64,000 nt of DNA from Piper betle (Eukaryota > Streptophyta > Magnoliopsida > Piperales > Piperaceae): positions 31,167 to 95,166 of the forward strand of contig JAURVB010013118.1 of the NCBI GenBank assembly GCA_033002965.1, given 5' to 3'. Shown here piece after piece: positions 10,900 through 22,749 of the stretch. Numbering within the stretch: the stretch's first letter is position 1; each line of letters begins with the position of its first letter. The position numbers and the translations under genes were made by a program. The notes beneath the pieces were generated by a model that was not told the origin of the DNA, made no database searches, and saw nothing but the letters and a program-made list of their open reading frames with translations.

Positions 10900-12130
10900 T
10901 GGAGCTCAAACACCCGATAGGACTACAGGCCAGTTGGGCTTTGCAGTGAAACTTATAAGATCATTGCAAAGCCAAAGTTCAATGGGTGCATGGCTGCAGA
11001 TTCAAGGCTATTCTTTCCAATGTTATTAGCCACTATCAATCTGCTTTTATTGAGGACGACAGATAATTGACAACGTTGCTATTGTCACGGAATCTTTTAA
11101 AGCTACTCAGTCAAACAAGAAGAGAAATCACTATTGTGCAGTCAAGCTTGATCTTTCTAAAACCTTCGACCGTGTTGAATGACTATTACTAATAAACATT
11201 CTTTCCCCCAAGTATTCTGGGTTAGGAATACAACAGAATGGTTTAAGCCCCTCCTCCTGAAGGTTGAAAAGAAAATTGATGGTTGGAGACGTAGTAATAT
11301 TTCTCTTGCTGGCCGATCCTTGTTAACACAAACTGTTTTCGATGTCATTGCCAACTATACTATGAGTTGCTACAGAGTTCCGCGGAAAATCATCAAAAGT
11401 AGCAACCCAAAACAAGCACAATTCTGGTTGGGTAAATCTGGCTCCAAGTTCTGCAGGCTTCTTAAATGGAATGACATTTGTCTAACCAAGAGTCATGGTG
11501 GGATTGGGATAAGTAACCTCTCAACCATGAATCTCGGCTTCTCACTAAACTGGTCCGGCGACTAATTGCTGAGCCCAATGCTCTCATCTCCCAAATTCTT
11601 CAGGTTAAATATGGGTATTCTTCTAATTGGTGGTCTTCCACTCCTACTCGTTCTTCCACAATGCTTAAGAATGGGCATCCTTTCTGGTGTTAAGCATCTT
11701 CAAGGTGATTGTATTTGGCGCCTCGGTGATGGAGTTCGTATTGCCATGGGACTTGATCCCTGGGTACCTTTTGCTCCAAACTTTACTCCACGAATCAACA
11801 CCCAAGGTACCAGACTCTTCTTTCACTTACTGTTTCTTCCTTAGTATACAAGAATAGACCATCTTGGAATGGATGCAAAATTCGCCAGATCTTCCACCCT
11901 GACGATGCCACCGCCACTCTCTCAATGCGTCCTCCTACTCCTACTACATGTACATGGACTCTTGTCTCGGCTCTTTTGCTGCTTTTGTTAAAAGACTTGG
12001 TTTGTAAGTTGTCTGTTAAAATTATGTGGATCCCTACATCACAGAACGTCTTAGCTCGTACCTTTGCCAAACTAGCTCAAAGGCAAGGCAACTCCTTTTG
12101 TAACTTTCGCATGTTTCAAAAAAAACCCCA
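10900..12130 (+). mobile_element. Decayed L1-type LINE fragment
   Basis: Pieces of a non-LTR reverse transcriptase appear in shifting + frames. DYRPVGLCSETYKIIAK (from 10920) matches the LINE fingers motif. QSAFIEDRQ and an LDLSKTFDRVE motif follow at 11040-11180. After that the sequence jumps to the thumb/3' region (KKIDGWRRSNISLAGRSLL, about 11269-11325; LKWNDICLTKSHGGIGI, about 11461-11511). The catalytic YADD segment is missing, so there is an internal deletion. An RNase H-like tail runs to about 12080, with a short A-run at 12118. The element is 5'-truncated and inactive. Confidence 0.75.
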
Positions 12131-12259
12131 CGCACACACGCGTGAAGTGTCGATAATCAAATCAGTCCTGTTGATTTTGACGGTGGAAACGCACGCAATC
12201 ATAACAAGTAATTGCAGATCAGTTCTATTATTTATGTTAACTAAGGGAGAGGTTTGATA

Positions 12260-13340
12260 AAAATTATTATATTCAAAATTATTTAAAGATAATATATTTC
12301 TATTCTATGCTATCTTGAAAAAAATATAAAATTAAAATTGATGGCTAATATAAAAAATTGAAATTTGATTCATTAAATTCAATTTATATTTAATGCCTAT
12401 TTATGAAAAATCATTTTAACATTATTAGTTTATAAAAATTAAGAACACCAAATTTGAAAGGGCAGAAGGTAATCTGACGGTGTCGTCATTGTGATTAATT
12501 AAGACACCTATCTTAGCCATAAGTATAGATGGCTAGGATTAGAATCCCCTTAAAATAGAGTTTTAATTTGAACTATTCATATAAGTGGTAAAAAAATGTG
12601 CGCAATGTGCGGGGGTATATTTAAAATTTATTAAAAATATTTATTAAGAATATATAATATTAATTTTAAAATTCTTATTATATTATTGTAAATAAAAATA
12701 ATGAATATTTATTAAATTTTAATAATCAATAACAATATGTAAATAAATAAATCTATAAAATATATAAAATTTAAATTAAGCATATATTATTAAGTGACAA
12801 ACTTCAATTTTAATATGACAGTATAAGTATAAATAAATCAAAATTTATTAATATTTTTCAAATTCTTAATTTAAGTAAAATTATAATTCAATGTTTTTTA
12901 TAATAAATAGTAATAATAATAATAATTTTAATTTTAACTATAAATTAAATAAGTGTTAAGGGACTCACAGGGCTAAAATCAAGTACAAGTCGAAAGAGTG
13001 AAAAAAAACCCCTTTAAAGTGATTAATGATTATAGGTGATTAAATTAAATTATTAAATTGGACCCCGTGAATCATTGAATTATATTTGACTAAAAAACTC
13101 TTTTTTCACTCTTATACTAAAAAAATTATTACTAACAAAACCCTACGACTCGGTTAGCATCTAATCTTCCGTGAAAAGTCAACACCCCACGAGTTTAATA
13201 TATTTGTTATCAAACATGGAATCCCCGAGAAGCATCTTAAATTTTATAACATAAATTGTCTCCTAATGATGGAAAGGATGAGGATGCAACCTTTAAAAGC
13301 ACTTTCTTTGAAAAAATTACAACTTGCTAAGTAGGAGAGC
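12260..13340. other. AT-rich spacer, no gene seen
   Basis: Low-complexity AT-rich sequence without a supportable reading frame, RNA gene or clear repeat boundary. It lies between the LINE relic and the region upstream of the DRD1-like gene. Confidence 0.6.
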
Positions 13341-14518
13341 GTGGAGCCACACACAAGCAAGCAACACGCGAAGTGGAATGTAATTCTTTACATATTATCA
13401 GGGGTGGGGATTGGGGGTGGGGGTGGGGGTTTCATCTCTGCAAAAAGGGAAGAGAAGCAAACAAATGGGCATGCCCAGGAAAATTGCCAAGGGCAAGGGG
13501 CTGGCAACATGCAGAGGACAAAGGCCAAGGATTGGAGGATCTCCTCCCTAAGTCCCATCCCCTTGTCTGTCGTCCCCTCGCCTCTATTCTATAATACTAT
13601 ACTCTTTCTTGTTTTGATGGCATTGCAATACCAACAACTATTCACTACTGCTTGGCTCGTAGTGCCCCCCCCTTGTGATGTGAGTTACTACGTGTTTTGA
13701 GTTGTGGGAGTTGGTGTGTGTGCGGGGGTGACATAAGCGTCTGCAGCTGGGACTTGCGATGACTTGGTTGGAAGGAAAAGCAAAGGAGGGGCGCTACGCT
13801 TGCAGGTGAGGTCGCGGCAATGGAGCTCCATGACCGTCGTCGTAGCAGGCCGGAGCTCGGTCGCTTCTCCAGTGGCAATGGCCATTGCAATCCTGGTCAT
13901 CAACCATCTTTTTCTTTTTTTCTTCTTTCTCCCCTTTCCCTCTATCTTCTCATTCTTCTGTTATTTTTTCTTTAAAAAAAAAATTGTCCATTACGCATGC
14001 CAGGAAAATCGATTCTAGAAACTCACATTGGGTTTGTAAGGTTTTCTTTTTTTATTAAAAAAATTCTTTCCTTTCGTTTCCTTCTTTGGTTTCCTGAGTC
14101 TGATTTGTTGATTTTGGCTTTTACTTTTCCGTCTTTTCATTTCATGAATCCGGTTGTGAAGATTGGGTTTTCTAATTCTCAGGCTTACAATGCTAGTTGC
14201 TTTAGAACAGTTTGTCTCTCTTACATTTGAATTCGTCGGGATGATATGTAGTTATGAGCCATCAATCCTTCCCTCTAGTTGCAAACGGCATGCCATGCTT
14301 TCCCTATGATTCATGTTTTAGGGCGTTTGGTTGTGGTTGTTGTAGCCAATTTTATATGCAAATTTTCTGATCTATTATAACTATAAAGTGTGAAGAGCTC
14401 TCAAAAGAGGGTTGGGTGGTTTTTTTTATCAGAGGAGGTTTTGTTCAAGCATTTGAAAAAATAAAAGAATCTTTTAAAAATTATTTTTTCCCTGATGTGA
14501 AGGTTTTTAAATATGAAA
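13341..14518. other. Upstream region of the DRD1-like gene
   Basis: About 1.2 kb with a G-rich run (13400-13432), pyrimidine-rich tracts (13905-13980) and no open frame resembling a known protein. It may hold the promoter and a 5' UTR intron of the downstream gene; no definite TATA box or splice pair can be assigned by eye. Confidence 0.4.
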
Positions 14519-14771
14519 AAGGTTTTTATCAAAAGGAGTACCTCTACTATTTCATATTTTGCCCATGTTTTGTCACAGACGTTTTTTAGCCGATATTGTT
14601 CTAACCTTGTATTGAATTGGCTCAAAACAATGCAACCAAATAGAAGGTTTTTAAAGTGCCTTGACTATTTCATATCTTCCTATTATATTTGCCAAATACG
14701 TTTTTTTAACCGTTACTGTTATAATTTTATATTTTTTTCAATGAATTGGCTCCAAAACAATGCAACCAAAT
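14519..14771 (+). repeat. Imperfect tandem duplication, about 125-130 bp unit
   Basis: 14519-14641 and 14642-14771 share CTATTTCATAT, a TTTTTTA-CCG block, GAATTGGCT and CAAAACAATGCAACCAAAT in the same order. The second unit ends about 100 bp before the chosen DRD1 start codon, so the duplication lies in the leader or proximal promoter. Confidence 0.7.
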
Positions 14772-14869
14772 CTATTGCAGTCATTTCTGTTTTTTTTTCG
14801 AAAAAAGGGAGGGGGAAATTGAAAGGTAAGGCTTTACGCTTAGAAACTAAAGGAGGTATTCTGTTGCGC

Positions 14870-17800
14870 ATGCGACCAGAGTTGAGCAGGGAGTGCAAGA
14901 GGCCAAGATTGTATTTTGGGGAAAACATGTTCCCTGCAAATCCTAACTACACAAGGAAGACTGCAGCAAGCTTTGATGGAATTGTAGATTACTCTGATCC
15001 ATTTTCTCTGCGCAATCTGATCGAATTTCTTGAAAGTGGAAAGTACGGTAGTGTCACTCAAGATATTGAATCTCTTTGCGCTAGAAGGGATGAGATGTTG
15101 AAATTACTTTGTGTAAATTATCCATCATGTCACGATCGCATCGTAAGCCTTTAATTCCTTTCTTAATGGTATTGTCAATCATCTTCTTCATTTTTGTTTT
15201 TGTTTTGTTATGTTTTTTTTCCCCTTTAACCATGGTACCTCCTTAAGGTTGAACTGACTTTGCTTTTGTGAATGATAGAATTATTATCCTAGCCAGTGTC
15301 ACATTGCCGATAAGGAGGAGGGCCATGATTCAGCTTATGGCAATATATATTCAGTTGGCGGTGATAGTGGTACAAAGTATGATAACCTACCCATTATTGA
15401 TATTGACTCTGACGATGATCATGGTAAAATACAAGGAGAAATCCAACCTGCTACATATTTGTTAAGTGAATCTACTAACCCGAGTTCTACACCATTTATG
15501 CTGAAGCAATTCCTGGACAATGCTCCAGAAACAGACCCACTTCAAAAACTTAATATGAAGAACCACATATTATCCAGTGCGCAATGGAATTCTTCTTACC
15601 TTTACCAGAAGGTTGTTCTGGGCAACAATTCTTCTGTTGCAGCATCAAAAGTATGTTCTTGCTGAAATAAGTTCTCTTAAGAATAGAAAGTGAGATTTTT
15701 AAGTGCAATTATGAACATAATTTCTGTTATATATGATAGCTCATTGATCAAAAATTTGATGCTTTTAATCTTCAGGAAAAATATTTGAGATGCTCTGACT
15801 CTGGCGAACAGAAGGATAAAATATGTGATGGTGAAAAAGTTGAAGAGGATAATGTGAAGGACGGGGTTACTTCAAAACTCCTTATACCCAATGATGTGGG
15901 GTTAATGGAAGAAACATGCAAAAACTGTTCAGATGAGGATGGCTTGCAAGACATGTGGAGGGAAATGAACCTTGCATTGGAGTGTTCAAAGGTAATTTCT
16001 ATCTTAAATGAAATGTTATTGGGCAGAAAACTGAGGTTTGGGAGTTTAATGGAAAAGTTATAGGATAGAACAACAGCTTTTACTTTTCTGTTACTCGCGG
16101 AGTTGAAATGTACTTCTAAAGGGTTTTGCTCACCCATCATTTAACCCTCTCTTTTTTTCAAAGCACATCATTTAAACTTAATTTGCAGGTGATACACCTT
16201 TTTGTTACTAGTTCTAGTATTTCTTGTTTTCTGAGAATTTTCTGCGTAGAATGCTAGAAAGCAGTGTTATAATGCTGTTAGGTGATGCATCAGAATTTGG
16301 CTCGTAACTCTTTGTTTCTTCTTGCATCTAAATATAATAAATGAGAAAATTCTTTTCTTGTGAACTTAGGGTGCTGATTTGGACAATTTGGTTAATATCA
16401 AAAATGCTGAATCGGAGTGTGAGCATTCTTGTGTTCTTAAAGATGATCTGGGCTATGTCTGTCAGCTATGTGGAGTAATTCAGAAAAGCATAGAAGCATT
16501 AATCGATTACCAATGGAAAAAGGTGCTATACGTTGCTGAAAAATTGATTTGTAATTTCTGTTCTATTTACCTCACTGTTGGTGCAATTTGCATTTGATAG
16601 AATGTAACAGCTAACACAACTTTCTTTCTTTGCATTTGTTTTGCACTCATCTATGAGTGTGATAGTGGAGTTCTCTGCTAAATTTTCACCAGAACCTTTT
16701 ATTATGAGTGTTAATGTTTCGATTATTATTGTAGCAGCTACATCCATTGGTAAACTCAAAAGATAAAATTCTCTTCAGTAGATGAAGATTATGCTTACAT
16801 AAGTTGTGGCAACTTGGACTAATGAGATGAATGTCCTTCTAAATCTCAGTGATTTATGATTAAGTTTTGCATGTTAAATTGTTCATTTTCTATGAAGATA
16901 CTTCTGGCTCGTAATATCCCTTAATGAAGTGCTCGGTAGTTTATATGCGTGGACTATCTTCTGATGGTTTATACTAAGTGGGTTGCCTTTTGTGCTGTTT
17001 TTCGTCTATCTTCTGATTTTGTATCAGCATTATCCACTTTTTTCCAGGTAAATGTGGTTGGAAACATGGATGTTATTTCTTTTTATTCTATGATGAATTT
17101 CTATTGGCCATTTTAATTAGGTTTCTTGCATTAGAGACGGCAAAGCTCAAGTCAAAATTATTTATGTCTGGAAATCTGAGTGGGTTTGTTGAGTTCAGTT
17201 AGTAGCAGGTTTGATTTTTCATTAGGTTGAGTTTATGTGTAGCACATGGTTTTGACTTTCTACGAAGATTTGTAGAACTCTAGAAGATATTGGGTATCGG
17301 CAAGGCAAATATGTTGACATGAGTAATTTCTTTGGTAAGCAAGTATGGTTTGCCATCTTGGCCAGATATCAATCGGATATTGGTTCTGACAGGTTGCTGC
17401 AGCTATATTGGCGCTATATTGGCCAGCGAAATCAATTTTGGATGTATCACCTACCTCTGGCAAAAATACTGCTGGAAATCAATTTAGTTTATTTGCTCAC
17501 CTTGTTTAGGCCCGTATAACAATGATTTACCAAGCCCATTTATCTTACGTGCTGTTTGCTATTCTAGCCTTTGTTAAGTGTTTGAGTGAATCATAACTCT
17601 TGCTTGCTGGATTTTTTTCGTAAGGAATTTGCTTGATGGATTATTAATTGCTTATCGATATTAATTGATTTATGTTAATTTTGTAAGCTGGTAATCATAT
17701 TAGGTTAATGTAAATTGTTGTTCATTAGCTATGTTGTTAATATTAATTGATTTATAATTATAAGCTATGTTTGTAAGATATTTTTTCAAGCATTGCCGGT

Positions 17801-20534
17801 CATAAAAAAATTTGCCATTTGTAAGTGTATGGATCCTAGTCTAGGGTTCATACCCCCAACACTCCTTGGGTACCAGGAGGAGGAAGAAGAAGCTTAGCAT
17901 ATTCTTGTTCTTTTAAAAAAAAAAGTTCTATCTCACCATTATATGCACATTGTTGTTCCTTGATGCCTGCGCATTAAAAAGTTATAGAATAACCATTTTC
18001 GTCTTACAAAATCATAGCAGTTTTTTCTAAATATCTTGATATCTCAGCCAACATGACATCCAATGTGATAATAAGTCATGTGGCATGGTGAGAAACCACA
18101 ATAGTGAGACGACCCTGCCCTCCAAATAAACATCTACAATCCTCTTTTTTACAGTTTTAGCTTTTAGCAAAAGACCTTTACTACCTAAAATTTACTCTTG
18201 CTCCTGTTTTATTCCTACCAGAGTCCTTAGATTGGTTTGACTACAACAATGTTAAACTGTCAATTTGAATGCAAACTTAATTATGTGGGACCAGGTGGAT
18301 AATGATTGTAATAATGATGCAAGTTTTGATGGCTAGAATAATATTGCCATGCTATTATTTTATTTTGTTGAGTGTCATCAATGGGAATGTTCTACATCCT
18401 CATCGGAGTTTGTGCTGAAGTTAAGCCTACTTCTTTATTGAGTTGTCTCAAACCCGAAGGCTAAACATTTGCTTATTTTACTGTGTACAATCCATGTGAT
18501 GCTTGAGGCTTAATTTTCACTCTATTTATTTTACATTTTGAAACTAAATAATTACTTGTGAGCTAATTATACTTTGAGATGCATCCTGTATTCAATGTTG
18601 ATTAAATTTCCGCCTTATTCTATTTTCATTTTTTGATTATATTTCCAGTTCTAGTCATTGTGGTCTTCTTTTTTTGTAATAGGAAACAAGGAGTACAAGA
18701 ACTTATGCATCTGAGCTTCGCAGTGGTAAAGCAACTGATGAGATTGATGTGTCATCATTCTCTGGCATAGGCGATATTACACATGACTTCACTTGTGAAG
18801 TGTCTATTCACCCAAGGCACAGGAAGCAGATGAAACCTCACCAATTTGAAGGTTTTAAGTTCTTGGTGAAGAATCTTGTGGCAGAGAACCCTGGGGGTTG
18901 CATTTTAGCACATGCTCCTGGATCGGGCAAGACTTTCTTGATCATAAGCTTTATTCAGAGCTTCTTGGCAAAGTTTCCACTTGCAAAACCTATGGTAGTA
19001 CTCCCAAAAGGAATTTTGTCGACATGGAAAAAAGAGTTTCAGAGATGGCAAATTGAAGATGTCCCTCTCTTTGACTTGTATTTGGCAAGTAATAGAGCAC
19101 AACAATTGGAAGTTCTGAACAATTGGTTGAATCAGAAGAGTGTTCTGTTTCTTGGGTACAAGCAGTTTTCTTCCATTTTGTGTGAGACAGCCACCAACAC
19201 GGTTGAAGCTGAATGCCAAGAGAAGCTTCTGAAGGTGCCCAGCCTCCTTATTTTGGATGAAGGGCACACACCAAGAAATGAGAATACTAATGTCCTTTAT
19301 ACGCTCTCAAAAGTGCAGACTCCACGTAAAGTGGTTTTATCGGGTACCATATTTCAAAATCATGTCAAAGAAGTTTTTAATATTCTAAATCTTGTGCGCC
19401 CAAAATTTTTGAAAACAGATGATTGCCGTGCCATTGTAAAGAGAATTTTGAGTAAAGTTCAGATTTCTGGCGGGAGCAGAAAGTTTGTGAAAATAGGAAC
19501 AAATACTGCTTTTTTCGATTTGGTTGAAGAAACATTGCAGAAGGATGAAGATTTTAAAAGAAAGGCAGCAGTGATAAATGATCTTCGTGAGATGACTTGC
19601 AATGTCCTCCATTATTATAAAGGTGACTTCTTGGAGGAGTTACCGGGGCTAGTTGATTTCACTGTGGTGCTTAAGCTTACTGACAAACAGAAGAATCTTA
19701 TTGAGGGCTTGAAAAAGCTGGAAAAGTTTAAAAGGATTTCAGTTGGATCCGCTGTCTATATGCATCCAGAGTTGAAGGACGTCTCAGAGAAATATACAGG
19801 AGAAAAGGGTTCCTACCTTCTTGGTGATGACAAGCTTGACCTGATGATTGATAAGATAAATTTAAAAGACGGAGTCAAAACTAGATTTTTTCTTAAAGTA
19901 TTGAGTCTGGCAGAGTCTGCAAATGAGAAGGTGTTGGTTTTCAGCCAGTATCTGCTTCCTTTAAAATTTTTAGAGAGGATTCTGGCTATAGTACGAGGCT
20001 GGACATTGGGCAAAGAAATGTTCATAATTTCAGGTGACTCGAGTCCAGAAGACAGAGAGACATCTATGGACAAGTTTAACACATCCTCTGACTCTAGAGT
20101 TCTTTTTGGGTCTATTAAAGCTTGTGGCGAAGGTATATCTTTGGTAGGGGCATCACGTATTATCATTTTAGATGTTCATTTGAACCCATCTGTGACTAGA
20201 CAAGCTATTGGCCGGGCATTTCGTCCTGGCCAACTCAAAAAAGTCTATACCTATCGACTAGTTGCTGCTGATTCACCAGAAGAGAAGGACCATCAAACTT
20301 CTTTCTGCAAGGATTTAATTTCAAAATTGTGGTTTGAGTGGAGCCAGTTTTCTGGAACTCATGATTTTGCCATAGAAGAGGTTGAGACAGATTCCTGCGG
20401 TGATATGTTTATAGAAAGCCCTAATATTCGGGAGGATGTAAAGGTTCTCTATAGAAGGTTGGTGTTATGTACCCTGACACTAGATCCATATAATTGCTCA
20501 TTACAATGGCATAGCTGTTTTTTTTTTCAGATGA
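14870..20534 (+). CDS. DRD1: DRD1/CLASSY-family SNF2 chromatin remodeller
   Basis: Six exons read in one continuous frame: 14870-15142, 15279-15650, 15776-15991, 16370-16522, 18683-20457 and 20531-20534. Together they give 930 residues (Arabidopsis DRD1 is about 890). Exons 1-4 all end in phase 0, and the last codon is split across intron 5. In the N-terminal half, exon 4 carries a small Cys/His cluster (CEHSC...YVCQLC) typical of this family. The SNF2 ATPase has Walker A HAPGSGKT (about 415-422), DEGH (about 530-533) and helicase-C GRAFRPGQ (about 848-855). [11 protein letters not shown] is characteristic of the DRD1/CLSY clade rather than of other SNF2 proteins. DRD1 works with DMS3 and RDM1 to place RNA Pol V on chromatin for RNA-directed DNA methylation. 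Similarity favours DRD1 (CHR35) over CLSY1-4. No stops or frameshifts. The start was chosen because it is the Met beginning the conserved region; a longer N-terminus is possible. Confidence 0.9.
15411..15440 (+). other. SIM-like acidic motif in the DRD1-like protein
   Basis: The codons spell IIDIDSDDD, within residues about 134-145 of the deduced protein. A hydrophobic I-I-D-I core followed by acidic residues has the form of a SUMO-interacting motif. This is a motif match only. Confidence 0.35.
16523..18682 (+). other. Large intron 4 of the DRD1-like gene
   Basis: A 2160-bp intron, GT at 16523 and AG at 18682, between DYQWKK and ETRSTRTY. It is AT-rich with no coding match seen. It includes a G/A-rich patch near 17870-17900 and is much longer than the other introns (about 70-380 bp), so it may hold an old insertion. 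Confidence 0.7.
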
Positions 20535-22740
20535 GCTTTTCCATAGCGGGTGGAAGAAGAAGAAGATGCTTCCTGATGCTTCAAAAACCAGCCCAAAGTT
20601 ATCTTTAGACTAACAAAAATGTCAGAATAGTTTTTTCCCGCATTAATTTGCTTCTTTCTAATTCTTTTATGTGATTGTCTGTTTCTTTTTATTTCTTGTG
20701 CAACAGCTTGCATTCGACACTAGGATCATGAATATGTGTTGCACATTCTGGCCTTGGATTATTTTGAGACAACTTCTACGAGGAAGCTTTTCACAGGCCT
20801 GAATGTTGTGTAATCAAAGTTGTTTTTTGTAAGATAGCTCCAATGGCTGGTAGAACAACTCATTAGTGTACCTTTTGTTGAAGTTGTAAAGATAGCTCCA
20901 TACATTGCATTGTGCGTGTTTAAAATAGGTTTCTGAGAAGTAAACTAGGCCTGGGTCTTTTTGCTGGCATTTGTTGAAATTAGATTGTGTTGAAAATTAT
21001 GTCTGCAGTTGCAGTTTGCAACCTCAAAACTAGAGAAGCTGGCTTGATAGATGAAAATGCTTTGATAGAATGTTCAATTCATACTTTTCGTTGGGCAAAA
21101 ATGTTTGAAACCTCTGAAAACATTGAGCTTCTGGCAGTTTTACATGTCTGGTCGTTAGGAATTGCAGGTGAAAGGCTTATCGTTTGACACCGGATTGGAA
21201 TGGAGTCAGATATGCGATTTCCATGAATGCTTGAAACGGGTGCAAATGACCAGGAAACGTGCAATAACAAAATACTAAGATTCATACGATTGCTCTGCAA
21301 CCCAGGAGTAAGTCGGGGACAGTTTTCTTTGAAAAGCGATGCGTAGTAATAAGCCTCGACCGCCCAGTTTGTTGACCTGTTGGATTAAGAATAGAATTCG
21401 TTTCTTTATCAAAGGCACTAGAAGATAAACAAAATGGAATATTGAAAGGCTGTAACAATTGTATTGTTTTAGAGTCAAAGGAGGAAGCGATGACAAAGAA
21501 GGGACGTGCATTGCACGATGAATCGATGATTGGTGGAGGAGGGAGCTTTTAATTAGCAAACAGCGACAGTTTTTTTTAGCGATGGAGAGAAAACGGGTCG
21601 ACCCTGTAATAATAATAGTAGTAGAATAGAATGGAATATACATCCCCGCTCCCCCGCTCCAGCTTTTTCCATATTGGGGACTTGATATTACCCATTTTTT
21701 ACATCACAGACATCTTATTTTAATTGTAAATTGGAGCCCCAAATGCTAAGGATGTAAATAAGCTAAACCAGCTCGCGATCATTTTATATTCGACTCGGTT
21801 CGAATTGAGCTCGTATTCGTAAATTTTATGTTCTAAAAAATACTCAATTTGAAATAAGTAACTCGTTGAGCTATAAATAAAGATTGAACTAAGAAGTGTT
21901 TAACTCAATTTAGCTCGAAACTTGAACTTGATGTGGTTAAACTCGATAAAATACTCGGCTTGACTTAATGTGTATATTATTTTTTAAATCTAAGTTTTTA
22001 ATATGAGTAAATAACTCTTATAAAGTCATCAATATTTACCAAAAAATATTAATAGTACTTAATATGTTGCTTAATTATTAACTATTCAACTTATTTAATA
22101 ATAGTAATACCTAATGTTTATAATAAATTATTATTTTTCATAATAAAATATATTAAATATAACTTATCACATTTACTAAGATTAAATTACGAAAATATAC
22201 ATGTCATAATCATAGTAACTAGTTATTTGTTTAATTAATTAGTAATAACTAATATATAGGAGTTATAAACCACTTATTAATGAATACTTAAAATTATTTA
22301 TTAATTACCGCTAAATATTAGGTACTTGCTACTTATCACTTTATCATGGTATAATCATGCCAAGCTATTTTGCCCAGCTTGGATTGGCTCAACTCATATC
22401 ATAATCAAACACAAAATAAGCTTGAACAAGTAAATGTTCTCAGCCATAAATATATAATATGGCAATGACTTTAACCCGAATGATCCTATTCTCGACATCT
22501 TAAAATAAAAGATAATTATTACGATTAATGAATAAAATGTTAGGAACCTATCGTGATAATACATGAATGTTATGCCAACCAAATCATATTAAACCAATCA
22601 ATCAAGATAAAAATAAATAAATCTTAAAATAAAACGGACAAACATCTATGAAAGTAAATTATGGGCCACCCCGTCAATCATAAACAATATAAATATTAAA
22701 TAAAACATTCGCACAATGCTTTCGTTCAATTATATCATTC
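20535..22740. other. 3' UTR and AT-rich spacer
   Basis: The first 200-300 bases are the probable 3' UTR of the DRD1-like gene. After that no gene is seen. A patch at 21745-22000 has repeated CTCGACTCGG/GAGCTCG words like the MITEs near 50 kb but without recognisable terminal inverted repeats. The rest is AT-rich. Confidence 0.45.
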
Positions 22741-22749
22741 ATTTCTATG

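Noticed and set aside
13341..14018. Overlapping frames upstream of the DRD1-like gene
   Set aside because: They follow from G-rich and pyrimidine-rich composition, overlap each other on both strands and show no family motif.
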